The notes under the pieces: model-generated
Seen by the model: only the letters and a program-made list of their open reading frames with translations
What the model was told of the DNA's origin: nothing
The model's database searches: none
Part shown: positions 46,241 through 57,395 of the stretch, one piece after another
How positions within the stretch are numbered: the first letter of the stretch is position 1
Layout of the letters: each line of letters opens with the position of its first letter
Position numbers and translations under genes: made by a program
DNA from: Clavelina lepadiformis
Lineage: Eukaryota > Chordata > Ascidiacea > Aplousobranchia > Clavelinidae
Assembly: GCF_947623445.1 (NCBI RefSeq)
Contig: NC_135243.1
Span: 4,714,501 to 4,778,500 of the forward strand
Length of the DNA stretch: 64,000 nt
Direction of reading: 5' to 3'

Positions 46241-46342
46241 TACCGTATTTACTTGATTGTAAGCCGCATGTGATAGTGTTAAAAATTTAATGTAAGCCGT
46301 CCTTGAAGGTAAGCCGCGGCTTACAATCAAGTAAATACGGTA
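46241..46342. mobile_element. 102-bp palindromic MITE of the pogo/Tigger family
   Basis: 27-bp perfect inverted repeats bound a 48-bp core. The right half resembles the right end of the full element (gtaagccgtccttgaaggtaa here, gtaagccgctcttgaattta at 47888). It could be a separate MITE next to an element that has lost its left end, or a rearranged left end. Confidence 0.65.
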
Positions 46343-46384
46343 CCAACTGTTTACACGCAAAGCTGAAACTGTTTAAAGGTTTAT

Positions 46385-47659
46385 TTAACTTTCACGCTCA
46401 TTATTGTCATTGTCATCATCTTCGATAATGTCACCGAGATTACCGATACTTTCTTCAGTATCAGTATCATGTTCTTTCCGTAGGCAAGGAATTTTTGCAG
46501 CATTGTCGGTTGTGATTCCACATACATCAAAAGAATTGATGATGACTTCTTTTGAAACTTTACCCCATGCTTGAACGACCCACGTAATTTGTTTCAAATG
46601 ACTGGGTGCCTTTATTTTACCACCAGAAGTGTACTCAAACTCCCCTTTACGAAACCATTCATCATAAAACTCGCGAAAGTATTGCTTAAATGGTTTGTTG
46701 ATGCAAACGTCAAGTGGTTGCAGATATTTTGTGCATCCACCAGGAATCACTGACATAACAGTGTAGTACCGCTGTAATTGTTTCTTCATATCATCAGATA
46801 TATGGCACTTGAACGAATCCCACACAAGCATACGTTTGGCAAAGGAAAAATTTGTCCAAACTTTTTCCACCCAATCCGCAGTAAGAATGCCATTCATCCA
46901 GCCATTTGGTGTTGCCGCCACTATAACACCGGAGATATCTGCGAGCTCTTTTTTAACTTTTTTGGCTGGGATCACAACATATTGTGTCATCTTTGTCACA
47001 TCTGCTTTTACAGCTAGACACACAGTTAGTCGGCTCTTCTCGTGGCCGGTTGTTCGAATAGGAACTGCTTGTACGCCTCTCCGATCAAGCGTGGTGGCAC
47101 TGGGTATATCTTCCCAGATCGGCGTCTCATCCATGTTGGCGATCATTGATGGCTGAAACTTGTGCAGATCTCTTTGATTTTTATTAAATTCAACAAAGCT
47201 ATAAAGTTTGTCTTCTAAGTCGTGTGGCATGGATTGTCCAGTCGTCGTTCGCCTTCTGAGCGTCAAATTGAACCGCTTCAGAAAATTGCACAGCCAACCA
47301 CCTGATGCTACAAATGCAGTCAAGCCTTTTTCTGCAGCCAAGTTTTTAGCCCAGGCTGTAATTAATTTGGTGGAGACGTGATGCTGTTGCTCCCGCTCAT
47401 GTGCAACTTTTGCCATCAACTGATCTTCAACAGTAGACAGTATTGGCTTTCTCCCACAGCCAAGTTTTGACTTCTTTTTTGATGGTCCTGGTTTTTCATG
47501 AGCTGCGTTAAGTTTGGCCTTGTTTTGAACCCATCGGCGTACCATTGACTCGTCCACTTGAAATTTCCGCCCTGTTTCTCGATTTGAGTGCTTTTCTGCA
47601 AAATTTACGGCCTCAATTTTAAACTCCACAGAATACGCTCGTCTTTTACCGGTACTCAT
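46385..47659 (-). CDS. pogo/Tigger-like transposase (424 aa, intact)
   Basis: The frame starts at ATG 47659 (MSTGKRRAYSVEFKIEAVNF); the open frame upstream has no better ATG. Residues 1-60 form a helix-turn-helix of the pogo/CENP-B type. A second DNA-binding helix-turn-helix (CENP-B/Tc5-like) covers about 70-150. The DDE domain follows, with the first Asp in ANMDETPIWED, the second in LVWDSFKCH and the third in LQPLDVCINKPFK. All three acidic residues are present, so activity is possible. The C-terminus is acidic (DDDNDNNERES). The ORF sits within TA-bounded inverted repeats and has no stop or frameshift. A domesticated gene is possible but the intact repeats argue for a transposon. Confidence 0.85.
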   Translation of the reverse strand: MSTGKRRAYSVEFKIEAVNFAEKHSNRETGRKFQVDESMVRRWVQNKAKLNAAHEKPGPSKKKSKLGCGRKPILSTVEDQLMAKVAHEREQQHHVSTKLITAWAKNLAAEKGLTAFVASGGWLCNFLKRFNLTLRRRTTTGQSMPHDLEDKLYSFVEFNKNQRDLHKFQPSMIANMDETPIWEDIPSATTLDRRGVQAVPIRTTGHEKSRLTVCLAVKADVTKMTQYVVIPAKKVKKELADISGVIVAATPNGWMNGILTADWVEKVWTNFSFAKRMLVWDSFKCHISDDMKKQLQRYYTVMSVIPGGCTKYLQPLDVCINKPFKQYFREFYDEWFRKGEFEYTSGGKIKAPSHLKQITWVVQAWGKVSKEVIINSFDVCGITTDNAAKIPCLRKEHDTDTEESIGNLGDIIEDDDNDNNERES

Positions 47660-47971
47660 TCTTAAACAATTTCTTAAAAACACTGCAGTACTCTCCAAAT
47701 TTACCGATATGTTCATTAAGTACCGTACCATAAATAAAACTGACAACTCCTTTTTTTCTTTCGAATGCACGTCATAAATGCATATGACAATTTAAAATGC
47801 AACTTCACAATTGTCGGTATCAGACAACACAGTACAGCAAAATATCTTTTTGCAAAGTCGACAAGGAAAAAGGCAAAAAGAAAAAATGTAAGCCGCTCTT
47901 GAATTTAAGCCGCAAACATAATGAAAAAAAAAACTTTGTAAGCCGCGGCTTACAATCAAGTAAATACGGTA

Positions 47972-50100
47972 TTACTGACGAACCCTGCCAAAAGTATTAA
48001 TGAAGTGGAAACGCACCGAGCACTTTGCCAAAAACGGCCACAGCTCAAGGGCATATGGAGACGAAATACCGCATGGCGACTTCACTGCCTTCAGTAAATT
48101 TGCCTCCGCCTGGTGTTTGGTTACAACCTTCTCTTTATCTTTTATGTACCTCTGTTGTTGTTGATTAACAAATTGGTTTGCTTCGTAGGCTATACAGGGT
48201 TGCCATCAGTCTCAACTCAAAAATAAGGACGACTAGAAAATGAACGAGGAATACCTCCTTGAACAGTGTAGCCTACAACAAGAGAAAGCAACCAATGTTC
48301 CTAAAAAAAAAAAAAAAAAAAAAACAAGACACTATCTGCATGTTCATAAGTTTGGTATCTCTTTGGTACAAAATGGTATCGTAAAGGTGACAAAATGCCC
48401 AAAATAAGGACAAAAGTGCCCACCTCCGTCCTAAAAATAAGGACATTTCTTAGAAAAAAGGACAAACATATTTTCTAAGACACGGACCTTTAAAAAAAGG
48501 ACAAATCTTAGAAATAAGGACGTTATGGCAACCCTGGCTATATGGCATTGTTCAGAGTAGTTTGCAAGCGTTAATGTAACGAAATTCGAAACGTTTGGCA
48601 ACTTGTGTTGATTTGATGATGTTTTATATTGCAACTGTATTGCTAGGTTGTGGTGCCAAACTAAACCCCGGTTTGTAGTTCTTGCTTCACAAATGAAAAC
48701 AAATCTAGTATCGCTGGACTAAGCAACATTTCTGTGTCATCCAATGACGTCCATCAGCGCCCCATACCCTTTGTTGATGTTTGTTTACTTCAAATTTAAA
48801 GAGTAATACCTTCAACAAAACCAGTGCGAACCATATACTGCAGTTGGCAATTACTATTACAATACAAGCGAGCAAAACTGTGTTGAACATAACACATGGC
48901 AAACACTAGCCATTGTATTCTTTACCGACAGTGTCGAAGTTTTGCTTATAAAACAGAACATGGGTTAGTCATAAGTCACCTGTATTAGCTACTCGCAGCA
49001 TTATGATATAGAAAATCTTTCAATTGTTGTCAAGCTTTCTATACTGTACCAAATAAGATTTTAAATGAATGTAGGTTGTATGGTCATTTCTGGAGGTCAC
49101 AAACGGAGTGCAGATGTAAGCCTACGTATTGAGAAAGATGAACTTCGGCACCAGTAGACTAGCAATTTGAGTTTGCAGGCTGAGAGTTATGGACGGCTGA
49201 TAAAGCATGTTAAGCCTAGCAGACGTTTGTTAGGTTTTGCAGTAGCGTTAGTCTGCAAAAATATAACAAATGAATGCGTTTGGTGATATGGCCATGTTTT
49301 ATACACTGGTGCAGTTTTCGTCTAAAAGTAAAAGGAAATGCTAAACTGTTGGTGTTTCAGGCTTAACTGTTACCGGTAACACTCTTTTTGACTTAGGCCT
49401 ACATGGTTAAACTCTTGCACTTGAACATATTTTTCATAAAATTTCTTGTTATGTTTTAAAATAGCAAGGTTAGCACAATAACACCGTTATTTTCGTCCAC
49501 TTCAGCTAATCGCAATAAAATAAACGATACTTCATGATACTAGATACAATTAAATGTTGTAGTTAAGGATTTTCGCCTCTTAAAGAAAGCTTTTAAGCGA
49601 AACATCACATGGATAACTCTGTTGTGTTTGTTTTGTGGGATACAATAAAATACGACAACGGCTCTGATGAAAAATGTTTTAAGTCAGCAGAAGATGTACC
49701 TTTGATTTATGTTTCTATACATCACCGTCACACCTCGTACAGGAACAGAAAAACTTAAAATATCTAGATCTAACACAGCCTATGGTGTACAATGCACAAA
49801 AACCAGAATTTCTAGTTTAACATAATCTACATTTTTCTATATCATTGAAAACACAATCTAAAAGTCACCACAATTCAGTGCTGATTGGATTAAAATTGTG
49901 TGTAGTGTTACACATCCACAGTGACCACTTCTTGTCTTTAGGAATAACGTAATTACACTGCAAGCACCTTACACAAAAGGTAAATATAAAAATACAAGGG
50001 ATCTCAATCTGGTAAAATGCAAATATATGACAGTAACACTACATAAAGTTAACAGCAAGTTGACTTTAGGTTTAGCTGAAGTTCTGTAGCAGCAGTGCGA
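47972..50100. other. intergenic with one MITE, nothing else recognised
   Basis: Apart from the element at 48195-48536, no gene or RNA was recognised. The right-hand kilobase probably includes the 3' UTR of the Ly6-sushi-vWA gene. Confidence 0.4.
48195..48536. mobile_element. MITE-like element with cagggttgccat ends (342 bp)
   Basis: Terminal repeats cagggttgccat and atggcaaccctg are exact complements. gctata is present next to both ends, one base out of register, so the duplication is unclear. Internal ataaggac blocks recur near both ends. A run of about 23 A lies at 48301-48323. Confidence 0.6.
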
Positions 50101-53100
50101 TCATACTGATTCTGACGTCCTGAAAAGTAAAAGCAGGTTTTAGGTTAGGCAAAATTAAATTTTGTTTAAGTTATGTATTTGGTTTGTAATTAGAGCTTAG
50201 GAATACCGACCGCTAAAACCACACTACCTTTAAAAATATCATAAAAATAACAAATTTTTAAGTGATTGCGAACTCACTTGCAAGGGCTTCCACATATAAG
50301 TGCAAGAATGTCATTTATCCTTTCGTCTGATAGACCATCAAAGCCGTTCTTCACCAGGATAGCATTGTCTTTGTTCTGAGCGATTTCTGCGATGTCCTCT
50401 TCTTTTAAACTTCCATTTTCATTCACCACTCCAATCGCCAACACCTAAGCTCAATGTTGAAAAGTCACAAGTTTTAAATAATGTTGTAACACAAGCAGGC
50501 ATAAAGCTTCTTGACAGTTATTTTCTGCAACATATCCATACCAAGTAAACTGAAATAAAATAAAACATGCAGTGGATACACCGATATTTACTGGAAGTTT
50601 TTAGTAATAACAAACAGCAAGAGACGACTTACATTGGCTCCAATTCTTTGAAGTTCTTTAGCTGGAGCTACAACATCATCCTTTGATATACCATCAGTTA
50701 CAACCAAGACTAGATCAGGGACTGCTTGTCGGTTCCCTGGAGCAGTTAGCATCTTCTCAGCCACATAAGTGAGCGCATTTCCGGTCATCGTTCCTGAAAA
50801 TGTATCAGTCAATCAAAACCCATGTTTTGTTCTCCCTTGCCAGGTTATATTTCATTCGCTGCTATAAATGTCACAGATAATTCAACAAGCTGACAGTAAA
50901 TTAGTTACCTGAGCCATCGTATGGCAAGTTGATGATGGCATCTGTTGTGCTTTTTTGTGATGTAAATTGACCAATTTTGATTTCACTACTTTCATCTATC
51001 CTTTTATTGTACCTGTATTAGCACAGTAATTGATTAGCCTCAAGCAGGATGGGAAGACACGATAGTGAAAGATACAAGATTAAGGTTTACAATGGTAAAA
51101 CACCTGATAGCTGCTACCAGCATATCTTCTGTTGAAATGATGAAGTTATCAATGACGTCTTTGATGAAAAAGACGGTTTTGTTCCAATTTTCTTTGCCCA
51201 CAGAGCTGCTCGAATCCAAGACCAAAAACAAGTCCACTTCAGCATAAGGCGGACACCTCTCTGATTAAAGACATAAAGAATTTTCAGAGCAAATATTTTC
51301 ACACATTTACGCACCAAGAAACCAATATGAGACAATAACAGGGGAAAAGTGAGTTAAGCCCTTTTGGTCACAAGATGGAAAAATATTGTCTCGTTCACAG
51401 GGAAAACACAGTTTTATTTTTAAGTGGAACTTCCATGTTTTACATTGTAAACGTAATAGCACAAAGTATACTGCAGTGTTGTAGATAATCATAGAAGTGA
51501 CAAGTCAAGGAATTGTTTGCGATTTACACTTCTAGCACAAACTTACTTGCACAGCACGGCTGTTCATGTGTCCACTGGTAAGAATCCATAGCTGGATCAT
51601 ATGAACAAGTTGTCTTGTTTGAACCTAACAGTTCCCATTTGTTACTTCCATCACCACATGTAAAGTCACATTCAGAAAAGGAATAGTTTTCATCACTACA
51701 AGCAACGTTCCCTAGAGACAGATTTGCTTGTTTCAGTGAACATGACTCTGCAAAATGCAGAAAAATAAATATGTAAGAGATTGTCTTTTGGAACGTCGAT
51801 TCTATCCACCAGCAATAAGTTGATTGCTGATCAAATAACTTGTTTACAAAAACAAACCAACTAAAAATAACGAAACAAAAGTAAGTCTAATACTTCACCT
51901 TGTTGACAAAACGGTGCTGCTTCTGACCAAATGAAGTTTTCTTGGCAAACAGTAGCTTGAGCGCCAACTCTAAAATAACCTTCATCACAAGTGAAACTGC
52001 ACGAGGAACTGTAAAAATTTTCATTTGTGCAACTTGAAACACCATTGGCCACAACAACATCATTCCTTGGGCATGTTACTGTAAATTACAGAAAAAAAAA
52101 CTTGATCATATAACTTTATATGAGTTGAAGCTGTGTGGACATTCAATAAGGTTGCGAGAAAGCCAAAAATTTACAGAAGCTTTTCGAGATTTGTTTTTTT
52201 AATCGTAACATTATGGCTTGCCAAAATGAAATTTTATGCACCTTTTCCACCACAAGTGAGTGGTTATTTCATGAATTGTTTAAATAGCCTGCAGTTTGTA
52301 TCATATTACATTGTAGGCCTTCTGTATAATGTTGTTTTTTGCCAAAATACCAAAATTTTTACCACATAATGTTTGGTATGGCAAATTATATGAGAGCAAT
52401 ACAGCATTAAGGTCAAATTCTGCGGTAAAGCTGTAACCAAAATTAGTGTGATATATATTATTGCCATTTTTGGTGTCTTTGGATCCAAAAACACAAATTC
52501 TCTAAGTGGAAACAACAACAGAGTTTTGAACAAAACAAAAAAGTACATACCCCATTTACAAAATTACATAAAACAATAACACCTACTTGCTTCACATGCA
52601 GGTGGTGGATTAGACCAAAACCCATCTTCTTGGCAAGTGCTAGTACGAGAACCAACCAGGTAATAGCCCTCATAACATAGGTAGGTGCACACAGATGCGT
52701 AGAAATTTTCTTCACTACAAACTGATTCTCCATTCAAAAGTTGTTGACTTGGAGTCACATCACATGCAACTAGAGCAGGAAAGTTTTTAACAACCAGAAA
52801 GTAGGCGGAATAAACTGGTAAAATTATGTTGTTAAGCAAAGATAAATATGAATTAGCTTAATCATCTAAAATCGCCATGTCAAAATATAATAGCCTATAC
52901 TGTATTAAAGTTGGTTTTATTATATAAGTTTTATTTTTCATTTGAGAGTTTTTCTGCAGGTGCAACAACGGCCAGTTGATTCAATCAATCAAGTAAGAAT
53001 CGATAACAACTAACAAGCTTCATCCCACCTTTGGTGCAGGATGGTTTTAAATTTGACCACTTTCCATTGGCTTGGCACACGACATCCGGGACACCATCAA

Positions 53101-56100
53101 GTCGGTAATCTTGGTCACATTCATATTCGCACACTGATCCAATTAAACCTTTATCACCACAGAGTACTTTTCCATTCTCCAATGTCGAGACAGCAATGAA
53201 ATCACAACTGCCTAGAAATCAAAAAATAGTAAGTAAGTTAAATACTAATGTTAATAAATTGCATATTAATAAATAATCTACCAAATAATGGCAAAGATAA
53301 GTCAAACAGCAACTTCTTGAATATAGAGTCTATGGCCAGAACTTAAACCATGTTTAGCATAATCACGAGTGAGGGCTTTAATGCAAGCAGAAGGAGCATT
53401 TTTCCTTTTCAACATTGTGTTCATAACTGACACAATATATTTATGCAGTGTAATAGTGTGTGCATGAATATCTGGAACAGCTGTTGGCCTACTATTGTCA
53501 AGAGTATTAGCTGGCTGCAAATGTATGGGCCATTCAAAATAACCATTGACTTTAAACTATGGCTTCAAAACTTAATCCATCAAACCACATTTACAACGTT
53601 TTGTGCATACAATACATTTATTTGTAATTGCACAAAAACGCATGATTGCCTTCCAAAAGAACATAAAAAGTGCTCTATAACGTTACTATCAGTAAACGAA
53701 TGGTTGATGACTCTCATGAGCTATGTGCGTGGATGTGAGATGAGAATTGCAACAAACAACGCTTAGTACAGTAAACCACTCAGCCCTATATTATTACTTT
53801 GTACGCATTATATGAACACAGTTTAACACATACAAATAAACATGAAAAAGCTTTCAGGCGAGGAAAAAGCTGCATCTTAACAACAATATTTCACTTTGCA
53901 TATCGGTCCAGTCTATTGGGGGAAAGACATTGTCTCTATTAAGAAATATCAGAAATTTACACAATTTTTAGATAAGAAAGTCCTGCTTCGAAAATTTGCA
54001 ATTTTTTTATTCTTCGACTTGGTAATTACTACTGCGAGGAATTCCCGATTTTAGGAAACCCGCAACTATAGACATTACATTAATCGTTGGCTTGCCCATG
54101 TTAGGCGAGCAGATAATAAACAAAAAAGCTACATTTCAATCTTTAGTTCGTGTTTGTATAAATACGAAAAATACTTTTCATAAACGAATCATAATAAGGA
54201 AATGACGGAGGTGCATTTTTTGCCTGATGTTTATATTTTTCATTCTTTCTACACACTACAGTCCACAGCAGTGCTCTTCAACATTTTTTGTAAAATCACC
54301 CCTTTTTCGGAGTTCTGGGTCAAAATCGCCCCTATGATTATTTTTCTACGAATATATTGGCTTCTTGCGACGTACAATATGCTTTGAAATTATCACAAAA
54401 AAAAGAATAATCAGAAACAAAGCCAGTATGACCTTATGCAATAATAGCGCGGTAAATAACAGATATATAATTATAAAATCATAACTTGGAAGGCAATGAT
54501 AATAGTGGCTTTCACCCACTTAAAAACTAAAATCGCCCCGCAACTTCAAAAATTGTCATAATTGATGGACAATATTGGCGATGGACAATACTGCCCCCTG
54601 GGGGGCGATTTCACCCCCGTTGAATAACCCTGGTCTACAGCATTGAAGTTGTAGCTGCTATAACTAGGGTTGCCATACGTCCGGATTTCCCAGGACATGT
54701 CCGGAATTTTAGTGTTCAAACTGCGTCCGGGGGGAAATGCTAAAATATGCTTAAATGTCTGGAATTTTTTTAAATTGTTTGTTGCGTTACGGGTAATAAT
54801 TTCATTGTTACGTCATAAACGACAATACAGCGCTCTATTTGGGATACAATCATACATGGATGAGTGGAGCTGGACTAGTAGCTGAAGGCCTTATATCTTG
54901 GTCGATATTGCAAAATTTAGAACATGGCTGAAACGATAAGAGCTTATATTTGCTGAAGAAAATTATAAAGCAGTGAAAGCAGTAGAAAAATAGCGCAACA
55001 ACAAGTCTGTTGCAGACCAAATGACAATACCAAGGAAATTGTCGTTTGTTTAATGCTTAATGATTTCGAAGTGAGGCGCGGGTTTTGTTCGCACCGTCAA
55101 GGTGGGGCGCCTCTCCATAAGTTTTAGAACCCCTGTTCTAGTTGAAGATGCGAGCCGAATATGTTAAGTGCTAAGATTTAATTTTGTTTTGTTTGTTTTG
55201 TAATTTAATTTGTAATTTTGAGATCACCAGAGGTCAAATCAGAGATGGCCCAATAGCCTAGTGAATTCACGACACTATATTCAAAAATCCACTCTGGTAT
55301 ACAATGGATAGGCAAAGCATTGCTAGTGTGACGTCATATTGACAGACAATGTGTTCATACCTCATTTTAAAAACTGCTAGTGGGCACTAAAGAGTGTCCG
55401 GATTTTAGGCCACGAAAATATGGTAACCCTACAGTATAACCTAACTCCTGCTTGTCTGTGAAAGTTTGAATTACTTGGTTTAAAAAATGAGCATTCTAAT
55501 TTTTTTTTTCTGTTTTGAGTTTAGTGGCCGTGCTCACCAACAAAACAATTAATAAGTTACACTAATTATTTTCATCCACGTTTTAAGCTTTCATGGTTTG
55601 TCACTTTTTCTCATGCACAAGCACATATGCTAATATCAACCAGCAGTATTTCTCATTTTCCCCGCGCCAATGACAAAATTAAAATTAAGGGATTTGTAGA
55701 ATGGGGCCTGGCAGACGTCACTATAAAGAAAAGAGTAAATAAATGCTTAGAGGGAGCAATGTGTCAAAATCGGCAGTTCTAAACTACCGGTACCATTTTG
55801 TTAACTATAACTTTTCGCGAGCGGATTTTGTGTTAATTCATCTAAGACTCCATTAAATTGACTTGTGGAGGATTTCACACCCAAAAACCTTACTATTAGT
55901 GTAAAGGTTTTTAGAACACGCTTACCTTGCTCACAGGTGGGGAAAGCTCCGCTCCACCGTTGATTTAAATTACAAGTAATTTCGCCAGATCCAATTAATT
56001 GGTAACCAACATTACAGCTGAAGGCACATCGCGAGCCAGCTTGATTACCGTCGCTGCATGAAACTTGACCGTAAGAGGGCGCGTTTGGTTCCGCTTCACC

Positions 56101-57395
56101 GCAGATGGACACTGAAATATAACAACTTAGGGAGGTTGTTGTTTAAAATGTGGGCGCTAATATTACAACTAAAAAGTTTAAAAAAACTACCTACACGGTT
56201 CTATAGGTTTTTTACAAATCTAAAAACGTAAATTATGCAAAAAAATCTTATGGAGTATAGCAATGAAGCCAACAGCTTAAATAGAATAGGTCATATTGAA
56301 CTTACATTTACAAACAGGAAACGCATTTTCCCAGACTAGTCCACTTGGTGATCTAATGCACTGTGTTTCTGCGGATCCAATCATGTTGTAACCTTGTTTG
56401 CATTGAAAGCTGAAAAATAAACTTAGATAGCTTAAGCCTAAGCCAAAGTTTTTCCGAGCAAAAAGTCGGAAATTTGCTAAAATTTGTAAACTACTTGCAA
56501 ATGCATTAAAATGTATGCTAAGTGTGTTTAATTTACCTGCAAATGCTATCTTCAAAGTCCATGTTACTACAAAGAGCGTTGCTGTTATCGACTTGAGCGA
56601 TAGGTGGACACCTGGGATTCTCTGCAGATAAACCGAATATTACAATCATTTTGTTCAAGTTCAAGTTCCATTAAACTTGAAACATTAAACATTCAACGAA
56701 AAACGTTACTCCAATGGTCAACAAAAGCAACTAGCCTAAACACCTTGGACTAACGCGACTCTTACCATCACATGGCAATGCTTGTTGGTTGCACAAATCG
56801 TCCTCACAGCAGCATCTGCATACGCTGTTGTTCTGGTGCTGTGGGTTGCACTGGAAAGGGTCCCAGGCCGGTCTGTTGTTCTGTTCTTGATTGTTTTTGC
56901 AGGCCAGAGATTGCTTGCAGCGTTTCGTAATGGTGAATTTTGTCTCGCTGATGCGTACTTCGTTTTGACAAGAAAGCTGAAAAAAGGGAACAAGTTTAAC
57001 AAATAAGCCTGGAAGATATAAAAGATACCATTATAGATACAATAGACAAATATAAAATCTATTGTCTTATCAAGTACTTTTACCTCGTTGCTCTTACATT
57101 CCACAATTTCACCTTTCTCGTTGCATTCATCATTCGAAGTTGCACCCAAACAGGTAAAACAACGCAAGCCTGAAAATCGAAAGGGTTAAAGAACAAGTAG
57201 GCCTATGTACTGTAAAATGTACATCTATGTTGAAACAACTGTAAATTATATATAGCCCACATAAAGCAATAACAATAACAATTAATGTGCTATGTATACA
57301 TTACTCAACATCAATGAAATCTTTACAAGAAAAATACCTGCGCTGGCTTGAAAGAATATTGCAAAATAAGCAATGAGGACAGGGTGGGTCTTCAT
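50101..57395 (-). CDS. secreted Ly6/uPAR - six sushi - vWA domain protein (694 aa)
   Basis: Fifteen exons, 2085 nt, in frame: 57338-57395, 57084-57169, 56766-56976, 56537-56621, 56306-56409, 55926-56111, 53029-53211, 52587-52769, 51899-52078, 51547-51747, 51104-51260, 50909-51012, 50633-50793, 50278-50444, 50101-50119. Signal peptide MKTHPVLIAYFAIFFQASAG. A Ly6/uPAR domain (20-115) runs from LRCFTCLGATSNDEC to the diagnostic CCCEDDLCN. Six sushi/CCP domains (about 120-492) follow; the first five each have six cysteines, as in selectin sushi repeats. A vWA domain (about 500-690) has a complete MIDAS: D508-S-S-S-S, Thr in GTMTG, and Asp in VVTDG. There is no membrane segment; the protein ends CGSPCKTSESV. 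CCP plus vWA recalls complement factor B, but no protease domain is present. Adhesion or recognition is inferred. The biological role is unknown. Confidence 0.85.
54269..54632. mobile_element. hAT-type MITE (364 bp) with 8-bp target-site duplication
   Basis: Ends cagtgctcttcaac and gttgaataaccctg are imperfect inverted repeats. Flanks gtccacag (54261-54268) and gtctacag (54633-54640) match 7/8. Internal aaatcgcccc blocks are typical of this widespread MITE type. Confidence 0.75.
54665..55431. mobile_element. element with tagggttgccat ends (about 767 bp)
   Basis: Left end tagggttgccatacgtccgg and right end, on the other strand, tagggttaccat...tccgg are inverted repeats. Flanks gctataac and agtataac match 6/8. 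Part of the interior (gtggggcgcctctccataag) resembles the end of yet another hAT-type element, so it may be nested. No transposase was recognised. Confidence 0.6.
55523..55690. repeat. dispersed repeat family, copy 2
   Basis: Begins tttagtggccgtgc and continues with ccacgttttaagc and gtttgtcactttttctc, the same block order as 10689-10870. Confidence 0.45.

Larger units (their letters stand above)
46241..47971 (-). mobile_element. pogo/Tigger-type DNA transposon with intact transposase
   Basis: Outer terminal repeats: taccgtatttacttgattgt at 46241-46267 (27 bp) and its exact inverse at 47945-47971. They end in TA, as expected for a TA target. Subterminal gtaagccgc motifs recur inside both ends. 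A second inward copy of the right-hand repeat is at 46316-46342, so 46241-46342 alone looks like a complete 102-bp MITE of the same family. The element carries one uninterrupted transposase frame and may be young. Confidence 0.8.
53212..55925. other. large intron (2.7 kb) filled with mobile elements
   Basis: This intron separates sushi 2 from sushi 3. It contains the elements at 54269-54632 and 54665-55431 and a dispersed repeat at 55523-55690. No coding exon was recognised inside it. Confidence 0.6.

Noticed and set aside
46571..47156. Plus-strand frames within the Tigger element
   Set aside because: Antisense of the intact transposase.
47660..47770. N-terminal extension of the Tigger transposase
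   Set aside because: The extension begins at a non-ATG codon, and MSTGKRRAYS is the typical start of such transposases.
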